Assembly (NCBI RefSeq): GCF_000422725.1
Contig: NZ_KE383910.1
Span: forward strand, 295,887-359,886
From: Flavobacterium subsaxonicum WB 4.1-42 = DSM 21790
GTDB lineage: Bacteria > Bacteroidota > Bacteroidia > Flavobacteriales > Flavobacteriaceae
Reading direction: 5' to 3'
DNA length: 64,000 bases
The notes under the pieces are model-generated. The model ran no database searches. It was not told where the DNA came from and worked only from the letters and a program-made list of their open reading frames with translations. Of this stretch, positions 8,083 to 16,439 are shown in pieces. Made by a program: the position numbers and the translations under genes. Positions within the stretch are counted from its first letter, which is position 1. Every line of letters starts with the position of its first letter.

Positions 8083-9399
8083 ATGAAATTTCTTCTAAAC
8101 ATATCGCTATTACTGCTTACGGTTTCGCAGGCAGTTTTTGCACAGGAAAAGAAAGCCTGGACCCTGGACGACTGTTTAACCTATGCTACAGAGAACAACA
8201 TTACCATTAAGGCAAGCGAGTTCGACAAACAGAGTGCAGAGGTTACCTACACACAATCTAAATACTCCAGGTTTCCGAGCCTTAGTGCATCGGCGCAGCA
8301 AAACATGAATAATGGTACCAGTATAGACCCTATTACCAGCAACTTTGTAACCCAGATGGTACACAGTACATCGTTGGGGGTTACGGCGCAGGTAACGCTT
8401 TATAACGGTAACTACATAAACAACACTATTAAGCAAAACGAGCTATTGATCAGGCAAAATGAATTTTTTGTCAGCGAAGCTAAAAACAGCATCATTCTTA
8501 GCGTAACGCAGGCTTACCTGCAGGCCCTGTACTACAAGGAAGGCATTACGGTGGCTGAGAATGCTGTGGCTTCGTCTCAGGAGCAGGTAAACCAGGCCAA
8601 CACCAAGTTTAAGGCAGGGTCGTTAGCCGGTATAGAGGTAGCCAACCTGCAAACGCAGCTAAGCAACGACCAGTACAGCGTGGTAACGGCAAAAAACAAT
8701 TACCGTCAGCAACTAATAACCCTTAAACAATTATTGGAATTAGAGCCGGGCGCTGAGTTTGAAGTTGCCACGCCGGAACTGCCGGACAGCAAGATTATTA
8801 TTCCGGATTTGCAGCAGGTATACCAAACTGCTGTTGCGGCTATGCCCGAGGTAAAAAGCGCTAAACTGCAAACAGATATTGCTACTTACGACCTTAAGAA
8901 GGCCAAAGCAGGCTACCTGCCAACACTTAGCCTCTATGCCGGGTTAAACACAGGGTACACCAACACGCAGAGCTATAATTTTTCTGCACAGTTAGACAAC
9001 AACTTTTACCAAACGGCGGGGCTGTCGTTAAGCGTGCCAATATTCAGCAAATACCAGAACAAGGGCGCGGTAGAGCAGGCCAAGATTACTATAGAGCAGT
9101 CTAAGCTAACGGCAAAATCTACCTCCAAGCAATTGTATTTAAAGATAGAAAGCGCCTGGCAAAATGCGGTGTCGGTACAAAGCGAAATGCAGGCTGCCGA
9201 AGCATTGCAGGCATCGAGCAAAATGGCCTACGAGATGGCTCAGAAGAAATCAGAACTGGGATCGCTTAGCGCAACAGATTTGCTGGTAAGCAAAAACACG
9301 TACCAAACGGCACAGCAGCAGTACCTGCAAACAAAATTTTCCAGCGCTTTATACTACCAGCTACTCCAGTTTTACCAGGGTAACGCAATAAAAATATAA
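8083..9399 (+). CDS. TolC-family outer membrane efflux protein
   Basis: 438 residues from the ATG at 8083, which begins a signal peptide (MKFLLNISLLLLTVSQAVFA); the upstream in-frame TTG adds no signal-like sequence. WTLDDCLTYATENNITIKA at the mature N-terminus is the standard opening of the TolC/OEP family, and two OEP repeats follow, with long Ala/Gln-rich coiled-coil helices. The protein would form the trimeric outer-membrane channel of a tripartite pump. Nine bp later the MacA-like adaptor starts, then the MacB-type ATPase and permease, so it is the exit duct for that pump. Confidence 0.92.
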   Translation: MKFLLNISLLLLTVSQAVFAQEKKAWTLDDCLTYATENNITIKASEFDKQSAEVTYTQSKYSRFPSLSASAQQNMNNGTSIDPITSNFVTQMVHSTSLGVTAQVTLYNGNYINNTIKQNELLIRQNEFFVSEAKNSIILSVTQAYLQALYYKEGITVAENAVASSQEQVNQANTKFKAGSLAGIEVANLQTQLSNDQYSVVTAKNNYRQQLITLKQLLELEPGAEFEVATPELPDSKIIIPDLQQVYQTAVAAMPEVKSAKLQTDIATYDLKKAKAGYLPTLSLYAGLNTGYTNTQSYNFSAQLDNNFYQTAGLSLSVPIFSKYQNKGAVEQAKITIEQSKLTAKSTSKQLYLKIESAWQNAVSVQSEMQAAEALQASSKMAYEMAQKKSELGSLSATDLLVSKNTYQTAQQQYLQTKFSSALYYQLLQFYQGNAIKI

Positions 9400-9408
9400 C
9401 AAGAAACC

Positions 9409-10659
9409 ATGAGCAATAAAACCAAAATAATAACAGGCATTGTACTATTGGCAGCAGTAGGGGCGCTACTTTACTTTTTTGTGTTTAGTAAAAAAGAACA
9501 GCCGCTGGCATTGCAAACCGCCAAAGTGGTAAAGGGCAATGTTAGCACCGTAGTTACCGCTACCGGAACCATAGAGGCTACACGACAGGTTGAGGTAGGC
9601 ACACAGGTATCTGGCGTTGTAGAGAAAATTTATGTAGACTATAACTCTCAGGTTAAGGCCGGACAGCTGATTGCCGAGCTGGATAAAGAGAACCTACAGG
9701 AGCTGTTGTCTCAGGCAAAATCGGCTTATGATGTGGCTGTTAACCAGCAGCATTACCTGCAAACTATTTTTAGCAGGCAAAAAGAGCTGTACCAGGCCAG
9801 TGCCATTAGCAAGGCCGATTATCAGGAAGCCGAATACAACCTTAATACCGCCAAGGGCACGGCAGTGCAAAAACTATCCGACCTTAAAAAGGCGCAAACA
9901 AACTTAGGCTATGCCAATATATATTCGCCCATAGACGGCGTAGTGCTAAGCAAAGATGTAGATGAGGGCCAAACCGTGGCCGCAAGCTACAGCACGCCCA
10001 CGTTGTTTACCATAGCGCAAAACCTGAAACAAATGCAGGTGGAAGCCGATGTAGATGAAGCCGATATAGGCAATGTTAAGGTGGGGCAACGTGTGGTGTT
10101 TACAGTAGATGCCTTTACAGGCGAAGAGTTTAACGGGCAGGTTACGCAGGTGCGATTAAACAGCACGGTAACATCTAACGTGGTTACGTATACGGTTATT
10201 ATTAAGGCCGATAACCCCGACGAAAAACTTAAACCGGGCCTTACGGCTACTGTTTCTATCTATACTATGGAGCTTAAAGATGTACTTACGTTAGAGGCCA
10301 AAGCCTTTAGTTTTGAGCCTGATGCACAACTGGTGCAGCAATATAACGGCGCTAACGGCGGTGTACCGCAGCCATCTGAACCATTGGTAGGAGAAAACGC
10401 AATGCCATCGGCTACAGCCGAAAAAGCCCCTCAGAATAAAGATATTAAAACCGTTTGGGTTAAGGATGTAAAAGGCATTCGCCCACAAGAGGTTAAGGTG
10501 GGCAAGAACGACGGCATTAATTACGAGATTATAAGTGGCCTTAATGCCGGCGATGAGGTTGCCACATCGTTAGAGGCTGCGGTAGCGGGCGTAGAAATTG
10601 CCGCAGGCGGAGATTCGTCCAGCCCGTTTATGCCTAAGCCACCGGGGAAGAGGAAGTAG
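9409..10659 (+). CDS. macA: MacA-like periplasmic adaptor (HlyD/RND family)
   Basis: 416 residues. One N-terminal membrane segment (IITGIVLLAAVGALLYFFVF) is followed by VVTATGTIEATRQVEVGTQV and VSGVVEKIYVDYNSQVKAGQ (lipoyl/barrel-sandwich motif). Then come an alpha-helical hairpin (about residues 95-165), a second lipoyl half (YSPIDGVVLSKDVDEGQTV), a beta-barrel, and a C-terminal membrane-proximal domain with a Gln/Pro-rich insertion (about 310-350). It would bridge the MacB transporter in the inner membrane to the TolC channel. The stop codon abuts a perfect heptamer array (10660-10763), so the array lies between this gene and the ATPase gene. Confidence 0.9.
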   Translation: MSNKTKIITGIVLLAAVGALLYFFVFSKKEQPLALQTAKVVKGNVSTVVTATGTIEATRQVEVGTQVSGVVEKIYVDYNSQVKAGQLIAELDKENLQELLSQAKSAYDVAVNQQHYLQTIFSRQKELYQASAISKADYQEAEYNLNTAKGTAVQKLSDLKKAQTNLGYANIYSPIDGVVLSKDVDEGQTVAASYSTPTLFTIAQNLKQMQVEADVDEADIGNVKVGQRVVFTVDAFTGEEFNGQVTQVRLNSTVTSNVVTYTVIIKADNPDEKLKPGLTATVSIYTMELKDVLTLEAKAFSFEPDAQLVQQYNGANGGVPQPSEPLVGENAMPSATAEKAPQNKDIKTVWVKDVKGIRPQEVKVGKNDGINYEIISGLNAGDEVATSLEAAVAGVEIAAGGDSSSPFMPKPPGKRK

Positions 10660-10763
10660 TTCAGTGTTCAGTGTTCAGTGTTCAGTGTTCAGTGTTCAGT
10701 GTTCAGTGTTCAGTGTTCAGTGTTCAGTGTTCAGTGTTCAGTGTTCAGTGTTCAGTGTTCAGT
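10660..10763. repeat. Perfect heptamer array (TTCAGTG)14.9
   Basis: Fourteen exact copies of TTCAGTG followed by TTCAGT start at the base after the macA stop codon. No unit carries a change. The unit length is not a multiple of three and no supported reading frame crosses it, so it is a non-coding array. It lies between macA and the macB ATPase gene. Confidence 0.95.
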
Positions 10764-10781
10764 TTAAATTGAGGCATGCAA

Positions 10782-10865
10782 TGTACAGCAATCCTGGTAA
10801 CCCTGAAAGGGTTCAAGATATTAGCCCGGGGCATCGCCCTGGGGGGAATGCCAACCGAATCTTAC
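10782..10865. repeat. Dispersed element resembling the flavobacterial 'AACCCTGAAAGGGTTCAAG' repeat
   Basis: AACCCTGAAAGGGTTCAAGA then ATTAGCCCGGGGCATCGCCC contains two short palindromes (CCCTGAAAGGG; GGGGCATCGCCC). Similar sequences recur between genes across Bacteroidota and are often mis-called as small proteins reading NPERV. No gene is supported here. It ends about 25 bp before the next ATG. Confidence 0.5.
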
Positions 10866-10887
10866 AGGTTTCAAAAACCAAAAAATT

Positions 10888-11634
10888 ATGAGCAAGACCA
10901 TCATCAATATACAGGATCTTAAGAGGGAATTTAAAATGGGCGACGAGATTGTGCGTGCCTTAAGAGGGATTTCTTTTTCTATACAACAGGGCGAGTTTGT
11001 TACCATTATGGGCACCAGCGGCTCGGGTAAAAGTACGTTGCTAAATATATTGGGCTGCCTGGACCAGGCGTCTGACGGATTATACGAAATAGACGGCATA
11101 GCGGTTAAAAACCTAAGCCGTAATGAGCTGGCGGTTATCAGGAACCAGAAGATTGGGTTTATTTTCCAGTCGTACAACCTGCTGCCGCGCACCACAGCCA
11201 TAGAAAATGTAGAGCTGCCTTTGTTGTACAACAACAAGGTATCGGCAAAAGAAAGGCAGGAACGGGCCATTCATGCTTTAGATTTGGTAGGACTATCGGG
11301 CCGTTTACATCATACCCCAAGCCAGCTGTCGGGAGGTCAGCAGCAAAGGGTAGCCATTGCCCGTTCTTTGGTAAACGACCCGGTAGTTATTTTAGCCGAT
11401 GAGGCCACCGGAAACCTGGACACCCGCACATCTTACGAGATTATGGCGTTGTTCCAAAAGCTTAACAGCGAGGGCAAAACCATTGCCTTTGTTACCCACG
11501 AGCCCGATATTGCTACGTTTAGCGGCCGTACTGTAGTACTTAAAGATGGTGTTATTACTAAAGATGCCCCGGTGCTAAACATACAAAATGCCGCAAAATC
11601 GCTGGCGGAGTTGCCGGTGGAGGTCGAAGAGTAG
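10888..11634 (+). CDS. MacB-type ABC transporter ATP-binding subunit
   Basis: 248 residues of one ABC domain: Walker A GTSGSGKSTLLNI near residue 45, Q-loop FIFQSYNLLP, signature LSGGQQQRVAIARSL, Walker B VVILADEATGNLD, and H-loop AFVTHEP. This arrangement is that of the LolD/MacB/FtsE class. It lacks the membrane part, which is encoded by the next gene, so a MacB-like function is split over two proteins. It would power export from the periplasm through MacA and TolC. The stop codon is followed directly by an octamer array. Confidence 0.93.
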   Translation: MSKTIINIQDLKREFKMGDEIVRALRGISFSIQQGEFVTIMGTSGSGKSTLLNILGCLDQASDGLYEIDGIAVKNLSRNELAVIRNQKIGFIFQSYNLLPRTTAIENVELPLLYNNKVSAKERQERAIHALDLVGLSGRLHHTPSQLSGGQQQRVAIARSLVNDPVVILADEATGNLDTRTSYEIMALFQKLNSEGKTIAFVTHEPDIATFSGRTVVLKDGVITKDAPVLNIQNAAKSLAELPVEVEE

Positions 11635-11930
11635 CAAAGTTGCAGAGTTGCAGAGTAGTAAAGTTTCAAAGTAGCAGAGTTTCAAAGTTTTTCGATAGGC
11701 TGCTCATTAAAACAGATTACATAAAACGTTCATATTTTTTTACTGTTCACATTGTTAGTTGAGGGAAAAGCAAGGGCACAGGGCCTTACACACAGGGCTT
11801 TGTGTTCTTTGTTGATCCCGTTTTAAACAGTTACAAAGTTGCAAAGTAACAGAGTTACAAAGTTGTGAGTGAACATATAGTCTTGTGCAAGTGATGAATC
11901 ATCCATAAAAGCACAATTAAAATAATAACC
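11635..11930. repeat. Spacer with two octamer arrays in the same orientation
   Basis: Units beginning AGT repeat every 8 bp at 11638-11693 (AGTTGCAG, AGTTGCAG, AGTAGTAA, AGTTTCAA, AGTAGCAG, AGTTTCAA) and again at 11829-11867 (AGTTACAA, AGTTGCAA, AGTAACAG, AGTTACAA). About 135 bp of unassigned sequence lies between them. No gene or promoter was identified. The spacer separates the ATPase gene from its permease gene. Confidence 0.8.
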
Positions 11931-13148
11931 ATGAAGATATCCAATCTTTTAAAAATAGCTTTTAAGGCGCTTACGCTAAACAAAATGCGTGCGTTTTTAA
12001 CCATGCTGGGCATTATAATAGGGGTGGCATCGGTTATTGCTATGCTTGCTATTGGCGAGGGCTCTAAAGAGAGCATTAAATCGCAAATATCGAGTATGGG
12101 CTCTAACATGATAACCATTCGCCCCGGGGCCGGCATGCAGGGCGGAGTAAGGCAGGACCCCAGCACGATGCAGTCGCTTACCATGGCCGACCTGGCTTCT
12201 ATCAAAAAAGAATCGAAATATACAGAGAATACGTCGCCACTGGTAAACAGCAGCGGGCAGTCTATCAACGGGGCAAAAAACTGGCCCACTACCATTTATG
12301 GCGTAGCACCGGAGTATTTAAAAGTACGGGTGCTGGATGTTAAAGATGGCATTATGTTTACCGATGACGATGTTAAATCATCTGCCAAAGTGGCTGTTAT
12401 AGGCCAAACCGTGGTAGATAATTTGTTTAAGGATGAAAACCCAATTGGCAAAACCATCCGTTTTAACAGCATACCCTTTAAAGTTATTGGCGTACTGGGC
12501 GAAAAGGGTGAGAATACCTTTGGTCAGGACCAGGACGACGTAATACTGGCACCCTACACTGCCGTGCAAAAAAGGATATTGGCGGTTACGTATTTACAAT
12601 CGATAGTAACATCGTCTACCAGCGAGGCGGATGCCGATAAGGCTGTAGCCGAAATGACCAAAATACTGCGCGCCAACCATAAGCTGACGGATGTTCAGGA
12701 GGATGATTTTAACGTGTTCTCGCAACAGGAATTAATAACGATGTTCAGCTCCACATCAGAGATGCTTACTGTGTTGCTGGTTGCCATTGCCAGTATATCG
12801 CTGCTAATTGGGGGTATTGGTATTATGAACATTATGTACGTATCGGTAAAAGAGCGCACCCGCGAAATTGGCCTGCGAATGGCCGTAGGGGGCCGTGGCA
12901 ACGATATTTTGCTTCAGTTTTTAACCGAGGCCATAATAATCAGTATTACAGGTGGGATAATTGGCGTAGCTTTGGGTTTAGGTTCTACCCTGGGTATCTC
13001 GTTCTTTTTGGGCTGGCCGGTAAGCGTTACTATGTTTAGTATAGTAATATCGTTTGCCGTGTGTGCCGTAACGGGTATATTTTTTGGGTGGTATCCTGCG
13101 CAAAAAGCCGCAGCGTTAGACCCTATAACCGCATTACGTTATGAATAA
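11931..13148 (+). CDS. MacB-type ABC transporter permease (FtsX-like)
   Basis: 405 residues. An N-terminal membrane helix lies in a segment opening IAFKALTLNKMRAFLTMLGI. A large periplasmic MacB_PCD domain follows at about residues 45-245, with MITIRPGAG and VAVIGQTVVDNLF. Three C-terminal membrane helices form the FtsX domain (IGGIGIMNIMYVSVKERTRE, then EIGLRMAVGGRGNDIL). It would be the mechanotransmission subunit moving substrates (toxins, peptides, macrolides or siderophore-like molecules in related pumps) into the TolC duct. The substrate cannot be read from the sequence. It overlaps the histidine kinase gene by 8 bp, tying pump and sensor translationally. Confidence 0.92.
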   Translation: MKISNLLKIAFKALTLNKMRAFLTMLGIIIGVASVIAMLAIGEGSKESIKSQISSMGSNMITIRPGAGMQGGVRQDPSTMQSLTMADLASIKKESKYTENTSPLVNSSGQSINGAKNWPTTIYGVAPEYLKVRVLDVKDGIMFTDDDVKSSAKVAVIGQTVVDNLFKDENPIGKTIRFNSIPFKVIGVLGEKGENTFGQDQDDVILAPYTAVQKRILAVTYLQSIVTSSTSEADADKAVAEMTKILRANHKLTDVQEDDFNVFSQQELITMFSSTSEMLTVLLVAIASISLLIGGIGIMNIMYVSVKERTREIGLRMAVGGRGNDILLQFLTEAIIISITGGIIGVALGLGSTLGISFFLGWPVSVTMFSIVISFAVCAVTGIFFGWYPAQKAAALDPITALRYE

Positions 13149-14184
13149 ACTGTTTAAAAACAAAAAGTATTACACCCCGCTGTTGCATCTTTTGGTGTGG
13201 ACAGTGCTCTTTAGCCTGCCGTATTTGTTATCATCAGGCCAGTCGTCTGAAATTCACATGCTGGTAGAGCGTTCCTGGATACCCCTGGCGTTGTATGCCG
13301 TGCTGTTTTACTTTAACTATTTTGTATTGGTAGACCGGTTTTTGCATACCAAAAGGATAGTGGTGTTTTTTATTATCAACGTTTTTATTATTGCCCTGTT
13401 TATAGGCATACGTGTTGTAACCCGCGACTATTTTTACCCGGATGGCATGCCCGGAAAGCCAAAAGGCGAGGGGCCACCCATGAGCTTTTTTATTTATATA
13501 GATGCGCTCTCGTTTATACTACCGGTAATATTTGCGGTAATGCTCAAGATATTTGAGCGCTGGATTAAAACCGAAGCTGAGAAAAAAGAGGCCGAGAATG
13601 CAAGATTGGAGTCGGAGTTGCAGCATTTGCGCTACCAGTTGCAGCCGCATTTTTTCTTTAACTCGCTCAACAATATTTATGCAATGGTAGACCTTTCGCC
13701 CGATAAGGCTAAAGAAACCATACTGGCACTGAGCAAACTGATGAGGTACCTGCTGTATGAATCAAATACCGAACGCGTAAGCCTTGCCAAAGAGGTAGAA
13801 TTTATTCAAAAATATATTGAGCTTATGGAGCTGCGCACATCGGGCAATACGGTTATTACAACCAATTTTATGCCGCTGCCACCTAATTTGCAGGTTGCCC
13901 CCTTAATGTTTGTGCCACTTATCGAAAACGCCTTTAAACACGGAGTGTCGGCCACGCAGCAACAGGAAATTGTTTTTTCGCTGCACATGGAGGGCAGCAC
14001 CATTATTTTTGAAACTAAAAACAGGAACCTGCCCAAGAATGAAACCGACAGGAGCGGTAGTGGCATTGGCTTGCAAAATATTAAAAAACGCCTGCAGCTT
14101 ATCTATCCCGGGGGATATACGTTTACCGCCGAACCCCATGGAGACAGCTTTATAGCACGGCTGCAAATAGATATAAAAAATTAA
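13141..14184 (+). CDS. LytS/YehU-type sensor histidine kinase
   Basis: 347 residues. Four membrane helices occupy about residues 12-135, then a short coiled coil (KTEAEKKEAENARLESELQH). The His_kinase domain follows: LRYQLQPHFFFNSLNNIYAM with the phospho-accepting His. An HATPase_c part follows, with PLIENAFKHGV (N box) and SGIGLQNIKKRL (G box). Such kinases sense membrane or envelope signals and phosphorylate LytTR regulators. The start overlaps the permease gene by 8 bp, so it is probably co-transcribed with the pump and may sense the pump's substrate or its action. The partner regulator gene lies 496 bp downstream. Confidence 0.92.
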   Translation: MNKLFKNKKYYTPLLHLLVWTVLFSLPYLLSSGQSSEIHMLVERSWIPLALYAVLFYFNYFVLVDRFLHTKRIVVFFIINVFIIALFIGIRVVTRDYFYPDGMPGKPKGEGPPMSFFIYIDALSFILPVIFAVMLKIFERWIKTEAEKKEAENARLESELQHLRYQLQPHFFFNSLNNIYAMVDLSPDKAKETILALSKLMRYLLYESNTERVSLAKEVEFIQKYIELMELRTSGNTVITTNFMPLPPNLQVAPLMFVPLIENAFKHGVSATQQQEIVFSLHMEGSTIIFETKNRNLPKNETDRSGSGIGLQNIKKRLQLIYPGGYTFTAEPHGDSFIARLQIDIKN

Positions 14185-14680
14185 AGTTTTTATTGTTAGA
14201 TTGGTTATTTGTTGGTTAGCCCGCAGTGATTCATAGCACTGCGGGTTACGTATTTTGTGGTGGTCAGGGCTTGTAAATGATGCATTTTTGCAGCAATCGT
14301 GGCATTCCCCTCCTTTGGAGGGGTGGCTGAAAGCCGGGGTGGTTTTGTACTGTACTCAGGGTATAAAAGAAAGATAGTACGGTTGTAGTTCTCACCCCCG
14401 GCCCCTCTCCAAAGGAGAGGGGGGCAGCTTCACTCAACTGTTCTTATCGCTATTTTAATTATATAACCAAACAGTATACGTCTCCACGCTCCCCTCCTTT
14501 AGAGAGGTTGGGGGTAAGGTCTTTCAAACGAGGCAATGCCAATAAGTACTTTAGGCGCATTCAATGCGTCTCTACGGGCAATCCGCGCTGCATAGCATCC
14601 GTAAGATCCGCGTTCCATTAGATCCGCTATGTTCCATCAAAAATAAAATTCACTAACTTGTAGTTAAAATTATACCCGGT
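14185..14680. other. Intergenic region with dispersed repeats between kinase and regulator
   Basis: About 500 bp without a gene. A 9-bp stem (14220-14228/14237-14245) lies shortly after the kinase stop codon and may act as a terminator, though no clear T-run follows. Two inverted copies of a CCCCTCTCCAAAGGAGAGGGG-type element lie near 14306-14342 and 14393-14427, with a third fragment near 14490-14520. An ATGCGTCTC element (14555-14577) follows, then GGATCCGC-like stretches to 14640. The regulator's promoter was not identified. Confidence 0.6.
14306..14427. repeat. Inverted pair of GC-rich palindromic elements
   Basis: CCCCTCCTTTGGAGGGG (about 14308) with downstream GCCGGGGTGG, and the opposite-strand copy CACCCCCGGCCCCTCTCC then AAAGGAGAGGGG (to about 14427). 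Related sequences occur at 14488-14520, 45359-45400 and 46868-46908. This is a dispersed intergenic family with a self-complementary core. Confidence 0.65.
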
Positions 14681-15442
14681 ATGCTTACTAAAATAAAATG
14701 CATAATTGTAGACGATGAACCCATGGCCCTAAACCTGTTGGAAAGCTATGTGCAAAAAACGCCGTTTTTAGAGCTGGTTAAAAAATGCAGCAACGGTTTC
14801 GAAGCTTTAGAGGCTATTAACGGTGGCAATGTGCAATTAGCCTTCCTGGACATCCAGATGCCGGAGTTAAGCGGCCTGGAGCTCTCTAAAACACTGCCAA
14901 AGACTACCCGCGTTATATTTACCACCGCGTTTAACGAATATGCCCTGGATGGCTTTAAAGCCGAAGCACTGGACTACCTTATGAAGCCTTTTGGCTTTGA
15001 TGAGTTTTATAACGCTGCCACGCGCGCAAAAGAATGGTTCGCACTGGTTAATAACCAGGGGCAGGCAGCACCGGCGGCTACTGCAGTAGCTGCACCCGCA
15101 CCTGCAAAACAGGACAAGGAGTTTATTTTTGTAAAGTCGGAATACAAGCAGCTTAAGATAAAACTAAGCGAGGTGCTTTATTTTGAAGGGCTTAAGGATT
15201 ATATTAAAATTTGGATTGAAGGCAACCCTAAGCCCATACTGACGCTTATGAGCATGAAGGCGCTGGAAGAAGACCTGCCTGCAGATAAGTTTATGCGTAT
15301 TCACCGGTCGTTTATTGTATCGTTAGATAAAGTGGAGACTATTGAGCGTAACCAGGTTATCATCAACAAAGAGCGGATTACTGTTGCCGACCAGTATAAG
15401 GCTGCCTTTAAGGAGTTTATTAAGGATAATTCTATTGATTAG
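14681..15442 (+). CDS. LytTR-family response regulator
   Basis: 253 residues. An N-terminal receiver domain has CIIVDDEPMALNLLE (acidic pocket), LAFLDIQMPELSG (phospho-acceptor Asp), FTTAFNEYALDGFKAEALDY and a conserved Lys in LMKPFGFDEF. An Ala/Pro-rich linker spans about residues 128-142. A LytTR DNA-binding domain follows, with FIFVKSEYKQLKIKLSEVLY, YFEGLKDYIKIW and MRIHRSFIVSLDKVE. It is the likely partner of the LytS-type kinase upstream and may control the efflux operon or envelope genes. Confidence 0.93.
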   Translation: MLTKIKCIIVDDEPMALNLLESYVQKTPFLELVKKCSNGFEALEAINGGNVQLAFLDIQMPELSGLELSKTLPKTTRVIFTTAFNEYALDGFKAEALDYLMKPFGFDEFYNAATRAKEWFALVNNQGQAAPAATAVAAPAPAKQDKEFIFVKSEYKQLKIKLSEVLYFEGLKDYIKIWIEGNPKPILTLMSMKALEEDLPADKFMRIHRSFIVSLDKVETIERNQVIINKERITVADQYKAAFKEFIKDNSID

Positions 15443-15452
15443 GGGGCGGTCT

Positions 15453-15508
15453 ACAGTTTACAGTTTGCAGTTTGCAGTGATCAGTTTACAGTTTACAGTT
15501 TACAGTTT
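15453..15508. repeat. Heptamer array, mostly ACAGTTT
   Basis: Eight 7-bp units in exact register: ACAGTTT (twice), GCAGTTT, GCAGTGA, TCAGTTT, then ACAGTTT three times. It begins 10 bp after the LytTR stop codon. It has the same design as the TTCAGTG array at 10660, but a different unit. Confidence 0.85.
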
Positions 15509-15545
15509 TCCCGCGCTGTGTCAAAGTAGGATAGGGTACAGGCTG

Positions 15546-15610
15546 TGTCATTCCGACGAAGGAGGAATCTCTTAACTTTTTAGGATTCTTCTACTGCGCT
15601 CTGAATGACA
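15546..15610. repeat. Imperfect inverted repeat of the TGTCATTCCGACGAAGGAGG type
   Basis: TGTCATTC at the left and GAATGACA at the right bracket imperfectly complementary GGAGGAATC and GGATTCTTC. This palindromic sequence is a familiar intergenic repeat in Bacteroidota genomes. It lies between the convergent LytTR and OmpA genes and could act as a transcription barrier. Confidence 0.6.
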
Positions 15611-15623
15611 AAAATGAGAAACT

Positions 15624-16439
15624 CTACGCCTTTGTAATAACAAGCTCAACGCGCCTGTCGTACTCGGTGCCTTTGCCCAGGGGCTGGGTGTTGCCATAGC
15701 CCTTATACGTCATACGTATAGAGGCTATTTTTTTGGAAACGAGAAATTTAAAAACGGTAAATGCCCTGTTTTTAGAGAGTTCGCGCTTGCGGGTATCTTT
15801 GTCTATGGCTTCTTTCTGGAAGGATGGCGTACAACAAATATGGCCCTGTATCTCGAAGTTAAGGTTCTTGTATTTTTGCAGCAGGCGGGCTACTTTTTCG
15901 AGCTCCAGCCGCGATTTGGCGGTTAGCTTGCTGCTGCCGCGTTCAAACAAAATATTTTCCAGGTAAATGCGGTCGCCTACAATAAGGTCCTTTTTTAGGG
16001 CGGTGTAAAAACCGGGCTCAGGTTTTGGCGGGGGTACCGGCTTAAAGTTTACCACAACGTCTACACGGCGGTTCTTGGAGCGCGCCTCGCTAACATTGTC
16101 TATATCTTCTTCCAGTAAGATACGGCCTTTGCCCTCTATGGTAACAATAATCTTGTTTTTAATGCCACGGCCGGTAAGGGTATCTCTAATGGTGTTGGCC
16201 CTGTTGTTAGACAGCTTAAAGTTATAGGCATCTTTGCCACGGTCGTCGCAATAGCCATATATCTGTATGGTTTCTATGCGGGCGGTGTCTATGGCCTTAA
16301 TAAAAGCCACCACATTGTTGCCCTGCTTGGCATCAAGGTTATATTTATCGAACTCAAAGTAAACCGAATAAACTGTTTCTTCCTGCGCCTGTACAGCAAG
16401 CGGGAGCATGAGTAGCAATAAATACAAAACACGTGTCAT
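15624..16439 (-). CDS. Secreted protein with two tandem OmpA-like domains
   Basis: 271 residues. A signal peptide (MTRVLYLLLLMLPLAVQA) is followed by two OmpA/MotB-type peptidoglycan-binding domains. The first, about residues 24-130, has YFEFDKYNLD and later LSNNRANTIRDTL and EARSKNRRVDVVV. The second, about 160-268, has LFERGSSKLTAKSRLELEKV, a Cys pair in EIQGHICC, RELSKNRAFTVFKFL and YDRRVELVI. A Pro-rich linker (VPPPKPEP) joins them. There is no beta-barrel or lipobox, so the protein is likely periplasmic and could grip the wall at two sites. The ATG overlaps the kup stop codon by one base (TAATG), showing co-translation with the potassium transporter. Confidence 0.85.
   Translation of the reverse strand: MTRVLYLLLLMLPLAVQAQEETVYSVYFEFDKYNLDAKQGNNVVAFIKAIDTARIETIQIYGYCDDRGKDAYNFKLSNNRANTIRDTLTGRGIKNKIIVTIEGKGRILLEEDIDNVSEARSKNRRVDVVVNFKPVPPPKPEPGFYTALKKDLIVGDRIYLENILFERGSSKLTAKSRLELEKVARLLQKYKNLNFEIQGHICCTPSFQKEAIDKDTRKRELSKNRAFTVFKFLVSKKIASIRMTYKGYGNTQPLGKGTEYDRRVELVITKA

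Noticed and set aside
10660..10763. Possible CRISPR-like array
   Set aside because: The units are 7 bp with no spacers between them, and no cas genes are present.
10598..10891. Plus-strand frame of 97 codons through the TTCAGTG array
   Set aside because: It overlaps the end of macA and owes its length to the repeat; the translation is a monotonous FSVQCSV pattern with no start signal.
10888..13148. Broken macB gene (ATPase and permease on separate frames)
   Set aside because: Both parts have their own starts and complete domains; split MacB-like pairs are normal in Bacteroidota.
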